A DNA stretch of 64,000 bases from contig NZ_WELK01000012.1 in the NCBI RefSeq assembly GCF_009799925.1, positions 1 through 64,000 on the forward strand. The letters run 5' to 3'. This document shows positions 9,500-18,142 of the stretch, piece after piece (position 1 is the stretch's first letter; every line of letters begins with the position of its first letter). The translations under genes and the position numbers were made by a program. The stretch comes from Pseudomonas sp. R-28-1W-6. Its GTDB lineage: Bacteria; Pseudomonadota; Gammaproteobacteria; Pseudomonadales; Pseudomonadaceae. The notes beneath the pieces were generated by a model, which searched no databases, was not told the DNA's origin, and saw only the letters and a list, made by a program, of their open reading frames with translations.

Positions 9500-9824
9500 G
9501 GCTGGCCTCGCTGAGCGGGTTTGAATAACGTTCGAGTCTGCTCCGGGAGTCGCTTTCCGTCAAATCTAAGTGTCTGAAAAATATATGATATTTAATAAAA
9601 GTAAGAATGCTTAAGTTCTGCATCCGAACGCTAAGCCATTGAAACCAGTGGATAAGTGAAGGGTCTCAAGAACAGTGGCAGGCCTGTTGCCCATGCGGGC
9701 GCCGGCGATTGCTGGCAGGATCGACGAATGGGGCCAGGAGAACCGGGATGCAGGGCGCATGGTTTGGCAGCATCGCGTGGCGGCAGGTCGCCGCCGGCGG
9801 ATCGGTTAACGGAGGCTGGTGCCG
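9500..9824. other. Divergent intergenic region
   Basis: The 325 bases separate bfrB from the DUF2784 gene. The bfrB-proximal half is AT-rich (9578-9612) and probably contains its promoter. The distal half is GC-rich, and I see no supported gene or operator in it. Confidence 0.4.
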
Positions 9825-10193
9825 ATGATGGCGCGTCTGGCGGCCGATGCCGTGGTGCTGGTGCACCTGGGCTTCATCCTGTTCGTGCTGTTCGGCGCGC
9901 CGCTGCTGTTGCGCTGGCGCTGGCTCGCCCTGCTGCATGTGCCGGCGGTGGCCTGGGCGGCGACGGTGGAGCTGCTGCAACTGTACTGCCCGCTGACGCC
10001 GCTGGAGAACCAGTTGCGCCAGGCGGCGGGGCAGGTGGGCTACAGCGACGGTTTCATCGAGCACTACCTGATTCCGCTGATCTACCCGGCCGGCCTCACG
10101 GCGCAGAGCCAGTTGTGGCTGGGCGTGCTGGTGCTGCTGGTGAATCTGCCGATCTACCTGTGGTTGCTGTGGCGTGCGCTGCGCCGGCGCTGA
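9825..10193 (+). CDS. DUF2784 family inner-membrane protein
   Basis: The 122-residue protein has about four hydrophobic segments (roughly residues 7-25, 30-48, 75-92 and 95-115) and an Arg-rich C-terminus, consistent with a cytoplasmic tail. The motifs CPLTPLENQLR and SDGFIEHYLIPLIYP match DUF2784 as I know it; the function is unknown. ATG 9825 is preferred because GGAGG lies nine bases upstream; a GTG six bases earlier would be too close. It appears monocistronic. Confidence 0.8.
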   Translation: MMARLAADAVVLVHLGFILFVLFGAPLLLRWRWLALLHVPAVAWAATVELLQLYCPLTPLENQLRQAAGQVGYSDGFIEHYLIPLIYPAGLTAQSQLWLGVLVLLVNLPIYLWLLWRALRRR

Positions 10194-10327
10194 GAGGTGC
10201 AAGCGCAGGTCTGCCCCTAGCCGGGACCGCTTTCTTGCCCGTCATTCAGCGATTTGATGCAGCAAGGCCGCCGCGCCAGCCTTGGTTACACTCTGGGCAT
10301 CCTCACCAGACAACAAGGCTGTAGACA

Positions 10328-11137
10328 ATGCAAAAGCGCATGATGATTACCGGGGCCGGTTCCGGCCTGGGACGTGAAATAGCCCTGCGCTGGGCGCGCG
10401 AAGGCTGGCAACTGGCGCTGGCCGACGTCAACGAGAGCGGCCTGGCGGAAACCCTGCAGCTGGTGCGCGCGGCCGGCGGCGATGGCTTCACCCTGCGTTG
10501 CGACGTGCGCGACTACAGCCAGCTGACCGCCGTGGCCCAGGCCTGCGAGGAGCGTTTCGGCGGCCTCGATGTGCTGGTCAACAATGCCGGGGTCTCGGCC
10601 GGTGGCTTCTTCGGCGACCTCAGCCTGGAAGACTGGGACTGGCAGCTGGCGATCAACCTGATGGGCGTGATCAAGGGCTGCAAGGCCTTCCTGCCGCTGC
10701 TGCTGCAGAGCAAGGGGCGGATCATCAACATCGCCTCCATGGCGGCGCTGATGCAGGGCCCGGCGATGAGCAACTACAACGTGGCCAAGGCCGGCGTGGT
10801 GGCGCTGTCCGAGAGCCTGCTGCCCGAACTCAAGCCGCAAGGTGTCAGCGTGCACGTGGTCTGCCCGTCGTTCTTCCAGACCAACCTGCTCGACTCCTTC
10901 CGCGGCCCGACCCCGGCGATGAAGCAGCAGGTCGGCAAGCTGCTGGAGCAGAGCCCGATCAGCGCCACGGACATCGCCGACTACATCTACCAGGAAGTCG
11001 CCAAGGGCGAGTTCATGATCCTGCCGCACGAGCAGGGGCGCATGGCGTGGCAGATCAAGCGGCAGAACCCGCAGGCGATCTACGACGAGATGACCCTGAT
11101 GTGCGAGAAGATGCGCAGCAAGCTGGGCGCCGCCTGA
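10328..11137 (+). CDS. Short-chain dehydrogenase/reductase
   Basis: The 269-residue classical SDR has the cofactor-binding TGAGSGLG near residues 8-15, NNAG, the catalytic Ser in NIASMAAL and YNVAK with catalytic Tyr and Lys. An Asp at the end of beta-2 (LADVNESG) favours NAD(H). The C-terminal 60 residues contain a KRQNPQAIYDEM segment seen in lipid- and oxylipin-linked SDRs, but the substrate cannot be assigned. It is transcribed alone. The start at 10328 is the only ATG giving a complete Rossmann N-terminus; the ribosome site is weak. Confidence 0.86.
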   Translation: MQKRMMITGAGSGLGREIALRWAREGWQLALADVNESGLAETLQLVRAAGGDGFTLRCDVRDYSQLTAVAQACEERFGGLDVLVNNAGVSAGGFFGDLSLEDWDWQLAINLMGVIKGCKAFLPLLLQSKGRIINIASMAALMQGPAMSNYNVAKAGVVALSESLLPELKPQGVSVHVVCPSFFQTNLLDSFRGPTPAMKQQVGKLLEQSPISATDIADYIYQEVAKGEFMILPHEQGRMAWQIKRQNPQAIYDEMTLMCEKMRSKLGAA

Positions 11138-11278
11138 AAGCCTGTTCAAAGTCTGCTGCGCGTCGGCCATGCTGCGTTGAAATTGGGCTCGGACTGCTCA
11201 TTTACACCTCGTAAACTCCGCGTCCTCGCCCAATTTCGCCTTGCCTGGCTCTAGCTCGCGAAAATTTGAATAGGCTTT
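11137..11278. repeat. Long imperfect inverted repeat (MITE-like)
   Basis: The 142-base element has outer arms AAAGCCTGTTCAAA and TTTGAATAGGCTTT. Its inner arms are perfect: GAAATTGGGC (11179-11188) with GCCCAATTTC (11228-11237). The left end overlaps the SDR stop codon. It can fold into one long hairpin and resembles a repeat I have seen in other Pseudomonas intergenic regions. Confidence 0.75.
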
Positions 11279-11298
11279 GAGTTTAGCGGGCAGATGCA

Positions 11299-11324
11299 AC
11301 AAGGGCGGCCTAGGCCGCCCTTGT
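11299..11324. terminator. 26-bp perfect palindrome downstream of rapA
   Basis: ACAAGGGCGGCC is followed directly by its exact complement. It lies 17 bases beyond the rapA stop and probably ends the rapA transcript; the T-tract is short and interrupted. Confidence 0.65.
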
Positions 11325-11340
11325 GCTGTCTGCCTGGCTG

Positions 11341-14202
11341 TCAGCCGGCGACCAGTACGCGGATCGCCTCCAGGCGCATGGCGGCTTTCTCGAAGAAGCT
11401 CAGGCCGCTGCTGCGCTGCTTGCGCAGGGCTTCGATCTCGCTGTCGCGCACGCTCGGGTTGACCGCCTGCAGGGCGGTCAGGCGGGCGATTTCCTCGTCC
11501 AGGCCGGCGCTGAAGCGCTGGCGCGCTTCGTCCACGCGCTGGCTGTGGCGCGGCAGGATCTTTGCCTCGGCGGCGTTGATCTGCTTGCTCAGCACCTCGC
11601 GCTGGGCCTGCACGAACTTGTTGGCACTGGCCCGTGGCACGCTTTCCAGCTGGTCGTTGAGGGTCTCGAAGGCCACGCGCGCGGCCAGGTCGTTGCCGTT
11701 GCCGTCGAGCAGACAGCGCAGCGCCACCGGCGGCAGGTAGCGGCTCAGCTGCAGCGAGCGCGGGGCCACCACTTCGCTGACGTAGAGCAACTCGAGCAAC
11801 ACGGTGCCGGGTTTCAGCGCCTTGTTCTTGATCAGCGCCACCGCAGTGTTGCCCATCGAGCCGGACAGCACCAGGTCCATGCCGCCCTGGACCATGGGGT
11901 GTTCCCAGGTGAGGAACTGCATGTCTTCGCGGGCCAGGGCCTGGTTGCGGTCGTAGGTGACGGTGACCGCCTCGTCGTCGCCAAGCGGGAAGCTGGCGTC
12001 CAGCATCTTCTCGCTGGGGCGCAGCACCAGGGCGTTTTCCGAATGGTCTTCGCTGTCGATGCCGTAGGCGTCGAACAGCTCTTCCATGTAGATCGGCAGG
12101 GCGAACTGGTCGTCCTGTTCGAGGATGTCCTCGACCAGCTGCTGGCCTTCGCCGGAGCCGCCGGAGTTGAGTTCCAGCAGGCGGTCGCGGCCGCTGTGCA
12201 GCTCGCCTTCCAGGCGTTTGCGCTCGGCCGTGGCCTCGTCCAGCAGGCCCTGCCAGTCGCCGCCGTCGCTTTCTTCCAGCAGCGGCAGCAGGCGCGGGCC
12301 GAACTGGTGCTGCAGGGCGTTGCCGGTCGGGCAGGTGTTGAGGAAGGCGTTCAGCGCCTGGTGATACCACTGGAACAGGCGCTCCTGCGGGCTGTTCTCC
12401 AGGTACGGCACGTGCAGCTGGATCACGTGTTTCTGGCCGATGCGGTCGAGGCGGCCGATGCGCTGCTCGAGCAGGTCCGGGTGGGCCGGCAGGTCGAACA
12501 GCACCAGGTGGTGGCTGAACTGGAAGTTGCGGCCTTCGGAGCCGATCTCGGAGCAGATCAGCACCTGGGCGCCGAATTCCTCGTCGGCGAAGTAGGCGGC
12601 GGCGCGGTCGCGCTCGAGGATGTTCATGCCCTCGTGGAACACCGTGGCTGGGATGCCGGAGCGCACGCGCAGGCCGTCTGCCAGGTCCAGGGCGGTCTCG
12701 GCGTGGGCGCAGATCACCAGCACCTTGAACTTCTTGAGCATCTTCAGGGTGTCGATCAGCCAGTCGACGCGCGGGTCGAACTTCCACCAGCGCTCGTCCT
12801 CGGCGCCTTCCTGCTGGGCCTGGTAGCTGACTTCCGGGTACAGGTCGGCATGCTCGCCGAGCGGCAGCTCCATGTACTCCATCGGGTTGGCCAGCGGGTA
12901 GGCGTGCAGCTCGCGCTGGGGGAAACCCTGCACGGCGGCGCGGGTGTTGCGGAACAGCAGGCGGCCGGTGCCGTGGCGGTCGAGCAGCTCGCGGATCAGG
13001 CGCGCGGCGGCCTCCGTATCGCCATCGTTGACCGCGGCCAGCAGCGCTTCGCCCTCGGCGCCGAGGAAGCCGTGGATGGTGGCGTGGGCCTGCTCCGACA
13101 GGCGGCCTTCGTCGAGCAGCTCCTGCACCGCCTCGGCCACCGGCCGGTAGTTGGCGCTCTCGGCGCGGAAGGCGTCGAGGTCGTGGAAACGGTTGGGGTC
13201 GAGCAGACGCAGGCGCGCAAAGTGGCTTTCCAGGCCCAGCTGTTCCGGGGTGGCGGTGAGCAGCAGCACGCCGGGGATCAGCTCGGCCAGTTGTTCGACC
13301 AGGCGGTATTCGTCGCTGGCCTTTTCCGGGTGCCAGACCAGGTGGTGGGCCTCGTCGACCACCAGCAGGTCCCAGCCGGCGGCGAACGCGGCGTCCTGCG
13401 CCTTGTCGCTGCGCTTCAGCCATTCCAGCGAGACCAGCGCCAGCTGGGTGTCCTCGAAGGGGTTGTCGGCATCGCTTTCGACGAAGCGCTCGGCGTCGAA
13501 CAGCGCCACTTCCAGGTTGAAGCGCCGGCGCATTTCCACCAGCCACTGGTGCTGCAGGTTCTCCGGCACCAGGATCAGCACGCGGCTGGCGCGACCGCTG
13601 AGCAGCTGGCGGTGGATCACCAGGCCGGCCTCGATGGTCTTGCCCAGGCCCACTTCGTCGGCCAGCAGCACGCGCGGAGCGACCCGGTCGGCGACTTCGC
13701 GGGCGATATGCAGCTGGTGGGCGATCGGTTGGGCGCGGGCGCCGCCCAGGCCCCACAGGTTGGACTGCAGCAGGCGGCTCTGGTGTTCGAGGCTGTGGTA
13801 GCGCAGGGAGAACCAGCTCAGCGGGTCGATCTGCCCGGCGAACAGGCGGTCGCTGGCCAGGCGGAACTGGATGAAGTTGGACAGCTGGGTTTCCGGCAGG
13901 CTGTAGGGCGCGTGCTGGGCATCGAAACCGTGGTAGACCAGTAGGCCGTCGACGTCCTCGACTTCCTGCACGGTCATCTTCCAGCCTTCGAAGTGGGTGA
14001 TCTCGTCACCCGGGGCGAAGCGCACGCGGGTCAGCGGGGCATTGCGCAAGGAATACTGGCGGGTCTCCCCGGTGGCCGGATAGAGCACGGTGAGCAGGCG
14101 CCCGTCCGAGGTGAGGATGGTGCCCAGGCCCAGTTCGGCTTCGCTGTCGCTGATCCAGCGCTGCCCCGGTTGATACTGCTGCACAGTGCCACTACTTGCC
14201 AT
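11341..14202 (-). CDS. rapA: RNA polymerase-associated protein RapA (Swi2/Snf2 ATPase)
   Basis: RapA (HepA) binds core RNA polymerase and recycles it from post-termination complexes using ATP. The 953-residue product has the N-terminal tandem Tudor-like domain ([15 protein letters not shown] near residues 13-27), Walker A DEVGLGKT at 182-189 and DEAH at 283-286. The second RecA lobe has the motifs [15 protein letters not shown] and [10 protein letters not shown], and the family C-terminal domain follows. The start at 14202 ([16 protein letters not shown]) is the first ATG before the conserved region; a frame extending 43 codons further upstream lacks similarity. The small conserved gene and the AlkB-like gene lie divergently beyond it, as in P. 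aeruginosa. Confidence 0.95.
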   Translation of the reverse strand: MASSGTVQQYQPGQRWISDSEAELGLGTILTSDGRLLTVLYPATGETRQYSLRNAPLTRVRFAPGDEITHFEGWKMTVQEVEDVDGLLVYHGFDAQHAPYSLPETQLSNFIQFRLASDRLFAGQIDPLSWFSLRYHSLEHQSRLLQSNLWGLGGARAQPIAHQLHIAREVADRVAPRVLLADEVGLGKTIEAGLVIHRQLLSGRASRVLILVPENLQHQWLVEMRRRFNLEVALFDAERFVESDADNPFEDTQLALVSLEWLKRSDKAQDAAFAAGWDLLVVDEAHHLVWHPEKASDEYRLVEQLAELIPGVLLLTATPEQLGLESHFARLRLLDPNRFHDLDAFRAESANYRPVAEAVQELLDEGRLSEQAHATIHGFLGAEGEALLAAVNDGDTEAAARLIRELLDRHGTGRLLFRNTRAAVQGFPQRELHAYPLANPMEYMELPLGEHADLYPEVSYQAQQEGAEDERWWKFDPRVDWLIDTLKMLKKFKVLVICAHAETALDLADGLRVRSGIPATVFHEGMNILERDRAAAYFADEEFGAQVLICSEIGSEGRNFQFSHHLVLFDLPAHPDLLEQRIGRLDRIGQKHVIQLHVPYLENSPQERLFQWYHQALNAFLNTCPTGNALQHQFGPRLLPLLEESDGGDWQGLLDEATAERKRLEGELHSGRDRLLELNSGGSGEGQQLVEDILEQDDQFALPIYMEELFDAYGIDSEDHSENALVLRPSEKMLDASFPLGDDEAVTVTYDRNQALAREDMQFLTWEHPMVQGGMDLVLSGSMGNTAVALIKNKALKPGTVLLELLYVSEVVAPRSLQLSRYLPPVALRCLLDGNGNDLAARVAFETLNDQLESVPRASANKFVQAQREVLSKQINAAEAKILPRHSQRVDEARQRFSAGLDEEIARLTALQAVNPSVRDSEIEALRKQRSSGLSFFEKAAMRLEAIRVLVAG

Positions 14203-14381
14203 GAATTGCCCCAGCTGCGAAAAAAGCCGCGTATGGTAACGGAACGCCGCGCGCAGAGCGACGCCACTTGTGCCTTTGCCCGGAATCAATCGGCCAGGCC
14301 CGAGTCCAAAGTGTAGCGAGCGTGCGCTCAAGTTGATCGCCGTCCAGCCGACAGCAGCTATAGAGCCTGGGAGGAAAAATC

Positions 14382-14687
14382 ATGCTGCCGCCCATTCCAC
14401 ACAGCCTGCAGCCGGTGACCGTGCAGCAGGACGTGCCCAAGCCGCGCCCGGAGATTCCCCCGGTCACCCCGGCCAGCGAGAGCCAGAAGGAAAGCGCGGT
14501 GGAGCTGGACAAGCGCCATCCCCAGGAAAGCGAGATGCTCCTGCGCGAGGAGCAGCGCCGGCGCCAGCGGCGTGGCTACCGCAGCCCGGCGGACCTGCTC
14601 GAAGCCGAGGCGCAGGCCGGCCCGGCCGAGCAGCAGGACCTCGAGGAGCTGCCGCGCCAGGGCCTGTGGGTGGACGTGGAGGTATGA
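14382..14687 (+). CDS. Conserved hypothetical protein, charged and Pro-rich
   Basis: The 101-residue protein starts at 14382 after GGGAGG. It is hydrophilic, with a Pro-rich N-terminus (KPRPEIPPVTPAS) and a central Arg/Glu-rich helical stretch (LLREEQRRRQRRGYRS). It has no signal peptide or membrane segment and looks largely disordered. It lies 33 bases before the AlkB-like gene in the same direction and is probably cotranscribed. A similar small gene beside rapA is known in pseudomonads; its function is unknown. Confidence 0.72.
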   Translation: MLPPIPHSLQPVTVQQDVPKPRPEIPPVTPASESQKESAVELDKRHPQESEMLLREEQRRRQRRGYRSPADLLEAEAQAGPAEQQDLEELPRQGLWVDVEV

Positions 14688-14720
14688 TGCGGCGCCTGCT
14701 CCCGACCGCTGGCTGAGCCC

Positions 14721-15323
14721 ATGGACCTGTTCGACGACCTGCCCCTGCACCTCCCCGATGCCGAGCTGGACCTGCGCCGGCACTGGCTGGCGCCCGCCTG
14801 TGCCGATCGCTGGCTGCAACAGTTGCTGGCGCAGACGCCCTGGACCCAGCCGCAGGTGTTCCTGCATGGCCGCCACTACCCGGTGCCGCGCCTGGTGGCC
14901 TGGTATGGCGATGCCGAGGCCAGCTACCGCTATTCCGGGCTGGTTCACCAGCCGCTGCCGTGGACGCCGCTGCTGGCGCAGATCCGCGCCCGGGTCGAGG
15001 CGGCGGCGGGGCAGCCGCTCAACGGCGTGCTGCTCAACTACTACCGCGACGGCCGGGACTCCATGGGCTGGCACAGCGACGACGAGCCCGAGCTGGGGCC
15101 CGATCCGCTGGTGGCCTCGCTCAACCTGGGTGGCAGCCGGCGCTTCGACCTGCGCCGCAAGGGCCATAGCCGCATCGAGCATTCGCTGCAACTCGAGCAT
15201 GGCACGCTGCTGGTCATGCGCGGCGCAACCCAGCATCATTGGCAGCATCAGGTGGCGAAAACCGCCCAGCCGGTGGCGCCACGTATCAACCTCACCTTTC
15301 GCCTGATCCGGACGCAGTCATGA
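14721..15323 (+). CDS. AlkB-like 2-oxoglutarate/Fe(II) dioxygenase
   Basis: The 200-residue protein has the AlkB-homologue iron triad His118-x-Asp120 (in GWHSDDE) and His176 (in HHWQHQV). The 2-oxoglutarate-binding arginines are in RINLTFR (188 and 194). The NYYRDGRDSMGWHSD block is characteristic of ALKBH2/3-like DNA/RNA demethylases, which remove N1-methyladenine and N3-methylcytosine oxidatively. No Ada regulator is nearby. The next small ORF begins in an ATGA overlap with its stop. Confidence 0.88.
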   Translation: MDLFDDLPLHLPDAELDLRRHWLAPACADRWLQQLLAQTPWTQPQVFLHGRHYPVPRLVAWYGDAEASYRYSGLVHQPLPWTPLLAQIRARVEAAAGQPLNGVLLNYYRDGRDSMGWHSDDEPELGPDPLVASLNLGGSRRFDLRRKGHSRIEHSLQLEHGTLLVMRGATQHHWQHQVAKTAQPVAPRINLTFRLIRTQS

Positions 15324-15481
15324 GCAACGACGACAAACTGATCGACTTCAGCGCCGAACGCGGCAAGCGCATCCACGACCTGCACGACAAGAAACTCGAC
15401 GAGATGCGCCAGGCTTTCGAGCAGGCGCTGCCGTTGCCCAAGGCCAAGAAGAAGGCCAAGGCCAAGCCGAAGAAACGCTGA
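15320..15481 (+). CDS. Small basic protein, Lys-rich tail
   Basis: The 53-residue frame starts within the AlkB-like stop (ATGA overlap), so translation is probably coupled. The N-terminal half is acidic/amphipathic (DDKLIDFSAERGKRIHDLHD) and the C-terminus is a Lys/Ala/Pro run that could bind nucleic acid. There are no Cys residues and no membrane segment. I do not recognise a family. The conserved-looking codon use and the tight coupling argue that it is real. Confidence 0.6.
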   Translation: MSNDDKLIDFSAERGKRIHDLHDKKLDEMRQAFEQALPLPKAKKKAKAKPKKR

Positions 15482-15517
15482 AAACCGGCCGGGCAGGGCG
15501 CCAGCCCCTCGGCAAAC

Positions 15518-15531
15518 TTGATCCAGATCAA
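15518..15531 (+). promoter_or_regulatory. ANR/FNR-type box (distal)
   Basis: TTGAT-CCAG-ATCAA is a perfect symmetric FNR/ANR-family site 117 bases before ccoM. With the proximal box it suggests oxygen-responsive control. Confidence 0.75.
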
Positions 15532-15569
15532 CGCCCACACCACCTCCCGCCTGCCGCCCCGCGCGGACA

Positions 15570-15583
15570 TTGACCCCGGTCAA
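15570..15583 (+). promoter_or_regulatory. ANR/FNR-type box (proximal) of ccoM
   Basis: TTGAC-CCCG-GTCAA is a symmetric ANR/DNR-type site. A possible -10 TACCTT (15605-15610) would put the box centre about 41 bases before the start of transcription, the class II activation position. Confidence 0.72.
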
Positions 15584-15647
15584 TTTCCATCCCCGTGCCT
15601 GCGTTACCTTGAAGCCATCCAACAGGGGATTGCACAAGGAGGCAGCC

Positions 15648-15767
15648 ATGTTCGTCGATACAGTGGTACTCGCCGGTATCGGTACGGTTTTGTTGATGGT
15701 CGCCTTCTTCGGCGGCGTCGGTTACTTCATCTGGAAGGATGCGCACAAGAAGACCAAGTCGAATTAA
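15648..15767 (+). CDS. ccoM: cbb3 cytochrome oxidase small subunit CcoM
   Basis: The 39-residue protein starts at 15648 after a strong AAGGAGG. One transmembrane helix (about residues 6-28, with GTVLLMVAFFGGVGYFIW) is followed by the basic tail KDAHKKTKSN. Length and the FFGGVGYFIWKD pattern match CcoM, the single-helix accessory subunit of Pseudomonas cbb3-type oxidase that helps assembly or stability. It lies away from the ccoNOQP operon, which is not in this window. Two ANR-type boxes upstream and a terminator downstream make it a monocistronic, low-oxygen-induced gene. Confidence 0.85.
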   Translation: MFVDTVVLAGIGTVLLMVAFFGGVGYFIWKDAHKKTKSN

Positions 15768-15800
15768 TCCTTCCGGTTACAGAGCACGCAAGGCAATTTA

Positions 15801-15826
15801 GGGCGACTTCGGTCGCCCATTTTTTT
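15801..15826 (+). terminator. Rho-independent terminator of ccoM
   Basis: GGGCGAC-TTCG-GTCGCCC is followed by A and seven T residues. The tetraloop hairpin plus T-tract is a textbook intrinsic terminator. Confidence 0.95.
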
Positions 15827-15944
15827 GCCCGTCGAAAAGATTGGCAGGGGATCCTTCCGGATTTATAGTTAGCAGGCTAATAATTAGCTGGCGTTTTAGA
15901 ATTTCGCCTAGGCTGATGATTACTCCGCTCATTCTGCTCGGGTC

Positions 15945-17939
15945 ATGCGCGTGCATCCAAACCTGCAGGCTTTCGTGGCGCCTGCGCCGCAGGCCATCCA
16001 GTTCGCCATCAAGACCCTCCTGGCCGGCGGCCTGGCGCTCTGGTGCGCGCTGCGTTTCGGTCTGGAGCAACCGCAGTGGGCGCTGATGACGGCCTTCATC
16101 GTCGCCCAGCCGCTGGCCGGCATGGTGGTGCAGAAGGGCCTGGCGCGCCTGCTCGGTACCCTGGTCGGCACCAGCATGGGCGTGCTGTTCATGGCCCTGT
16201 TCGCCCAGACACCCTGGCTGTTCCTGCTGGTCATGGCCTTGTGGCTGGGCCTGTGCACCCTGGCCTCGACCCTGCTGCGCACGGCCTGGGCCTATGCCTT
16301 CGTGCTGGCCGGCTACACCGTGGCGATCATCTGCCTGCCGATCACCGGCAAGCCGTTGCTGGTGTTCGACGAGGCCGTGGCGCGCTGCACCGAGATCTGC
16401 CTGGGCATCCTCTGCTCCATGGCGGTCAGCACGCTGCTCTGGCCGCAGCGGGTCGAGCGCCAGCTGGTGCCGCAGGCCCAGGCCACCTGGCAGGCCGGGG
16501 TGCAGGCGGCGGCTGCGGCCCTGCGCGGCCGTGGCGAGGGGCGCCAGGGCCTGCTGGACGTGCTCGGGCGCATCGTCGCGGTGGATGCCCAGCGTGAGCA
16601 TGCCTGGTTCGAAGGCGTGCGCGGTCGCCAGCGGGCCCGTGCCCTGCGCGTGCTGACCCGCGATCTGCTCGGCCTGCTGCGTCTGGCCCGCGGCGTGGCC
16701 CGCCAGTGGCGGCAGCTGAGCGGGGTCGAGGCCCTCGGTCTGGCACCCTGGCTGAGCGAAGTGCAGGCGGCCCTGCAGGATGCCGCGGCGGCGGACTGGC
16801 CGGCCCTGCAGCAGCGCCTCGACGAGGCGGCCCGCGATCTGCGCCAGCCCATGGCGCGGCAGCACTGCCTGGCGCGTCTGACCCTGATGGTGCGCCAGGT
16901 GCAGCGTGCCCACCTGGCACTGGCGGCGGTGGAGCAGGGGGTGGCCCCGGCGGACGCGCCGCCGGCGCTGTCCTGGCACCGCGATGTGCAGACCGCCGCG
17001 GTCTATGGCTTGCGCAGCTGCCTGACGCTGCTGGTGCTGTCGGCCTTCTGGATGTTCACCGCCTGGCAGGCCGCCAGTGGCGCGCTGCTGCTGGCCAGCG
17101 TGGTGTGCAGCCTGTTCGCCAGCCGCGAGAATGCCGACCTGATCGGCATGGCCTTCCTGCGCGGGATCTTCTATGCGCTGCCGCTGGCCTTTGCCGTCGG
17201 CCAGTTGCTGTTGCCGCAGTGGCAGGGCTTCGCGCTGCTCTGCCTGGGGCTCGGCGTGCCATTGTTCTTCGGCCTGCTGGGCATGGCCAAGCCGGCCCTG
17301 GCCGGCGCGGCGACGTCCTTCTGCCTGCACTTCATCGTGCTCTGCGCGCCGCGCAACGACATGCAGTACGACGTCGCCTTCTTTCTCAATGAGGCGCTGG
17401 CCATGCTGATCGGCGTCGGTTGTGCGGTGCTGGCGCTGCGCCTGATCGTGCTGCGCGACCCGGTGTGGCTGGGGCGCCGCCTGCTGCGCGCCAGCCTGGA
17501 GGACCTCTCGCGCCTGAGCCGCCAGGCCCTGGCGGGGGCCGAGAACTGGTTTGGCGGGCGCATGGCCGACCGCCTGCTGCAGCTGGCGCGCTATCACCCG
17601 GCGCTGCCGGATGCCAGCCGCAGCCGCTGGGACGATGGCGTCGCCTGCCTGGATATCGGCGACGAGCTGCTGCATCTGCGTGCCTGCCTGGCGGCGGCGC
17701 AGCAGGTGCCGCGCCAGGCCGAGCAGCAGTTCTTCGCCGAACTGGACCGGCTGCTGGCCCAGGGCCCGCAGCTGCGGCTGGCCGCGGCCCTGGAACGGCC
17801 GGTCGCCGAGCTGGTCGCGGCCCTGCACGAGCAGCCGGCCGAGGCGGCCCTGCGCCTGGCCCAGGCGGCGTTGCAGCAGTTGCAGCACAGCTGGCGGCAG
17901 TGGTGCGAACAAACGGGAGAGATTCATGGCACTGCGTGA
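15945..17939 (+). CDS. FUSC family efflux protein (aromatic-acid exporter, AaeB-like)
   Basis: The 664-residue membrane protein has two blocks of about five to six transmembrane helices (roughly residues 15-165 and 350-500), each followed by a cytoplasmic helical domain, the FUSC/AaeB layout. The motif LEQPQWALMTAFIVAQPLAG in the first block is typical. AaeB-type proteins export aromatic carboxylic acids together with a membrane-fusion protein. The next two genes supply exactly those partners (DUF1656 and HlyD). The ribosome site before 15945 is weak. The stop overlaps the DUF1656 gene by 14 bases. Confidence 0.9.
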   Translation: MRVHPNLQAFVAPAPQAIQFAIKTLLAGGLALWCALRFGLEQPQWALMTAFIVAQPLAGMVVQKGLARLLGTLVGTSMGVLFMALFAQTPWLFLLVMALWLGLCTLASTLLRTAWAYAFVLAGYTVAIICLPITGKPLLVFDEAVARCTEICLGILCSMAVSTLLWPQRVERQLVPQAQATWQAGVQAAAAALRGRGEGRQGLLDVLGRIVAVDAQREHAWFEGVRGRQRARALRVLTRDLLGLLRLARGVARQWRQLSGVEALGLAPWLSEVQAALQDAAAADWPALQQRLDEAARDLRQPMARQHCLARLTLMVRQVQRAHLALAAVEQGVAPADAPPALSWHRDVQTAAVYGLRSCLTLLVLSAFWMFTAWQAASGALLLASVVCSLFASRENADLIGMAFLRGIFYALPLAFAVGQLLLPQWQGFALLCLGLGVPLFFGLLGMAKPALAGAATSFCLHFIVLCAPRNDMQYDVAFFLNEALAMLIGVGCAVLALRLIVLRDPVWLGRRLLRASLEDLSRLSRQALAGAENWFGGRMADRLLQLARYHPALPDASRSRWDDGVACLDIGDELLHLRACLAAAQQVPRQAEQQFFAELDRLLAQGPQLRLAAALERPVAELVAALHEQPAEAALRLAQAALQQLQHSWRQWCEQTGEIHGTA

Positions 17940-18132
17940 GTGGGCGCTGGGCGGGGTTCTGCTCAGTCCGATGTTGCTGTACGCGCTGCTGGCGCTGCTG
18001 CTGACCGGGCTGCTGCGCCTGGGCCTGCAGCGCGTCGGCCTGGCGCGCTGGATCTGGCATGAGGCGCTGTTCGACTGCGCCTTGTATATCTGTGTACTGG
18101 CGGCGCTGGTGGCGGCGCTGAGCCGCGTGTGA
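17926..18132 (+). CDS. DUF1656 family small membrane protein (AaeX-like)
   Basis: The 68-residue protein has two transmembrane helices (about residues 10-30 and 48-65). It overlaps the end of the FUSC gene and precedes the membrane-fusion gene by ten bases. DUF1656/AaeX proteins almost always sit between FUSC exporters and HlyD partners. They are thought to be auxiliary inner-membrane components, but their role is not well defined. The start ATG at 17926 has GGGAGA seven bases upstream. Confidence 0.9.
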   Translation: MALREWALGGVLLSPMLLYALLALLLTGLLRLGLQRVGLARWIWHEALFDCALYICVLAALVAALSRV

Positions 18133-18142
18133 GGAGAGAGAC

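Noticed and set aside
15798-17927. Long antisense frames opposite the FUSC, rapA, fadD, HlyD and porin genes
   Set aside because: Same mirror-strand effect; translations are Gln/Arg/His-rich and have no signal, domain or ribosome site.
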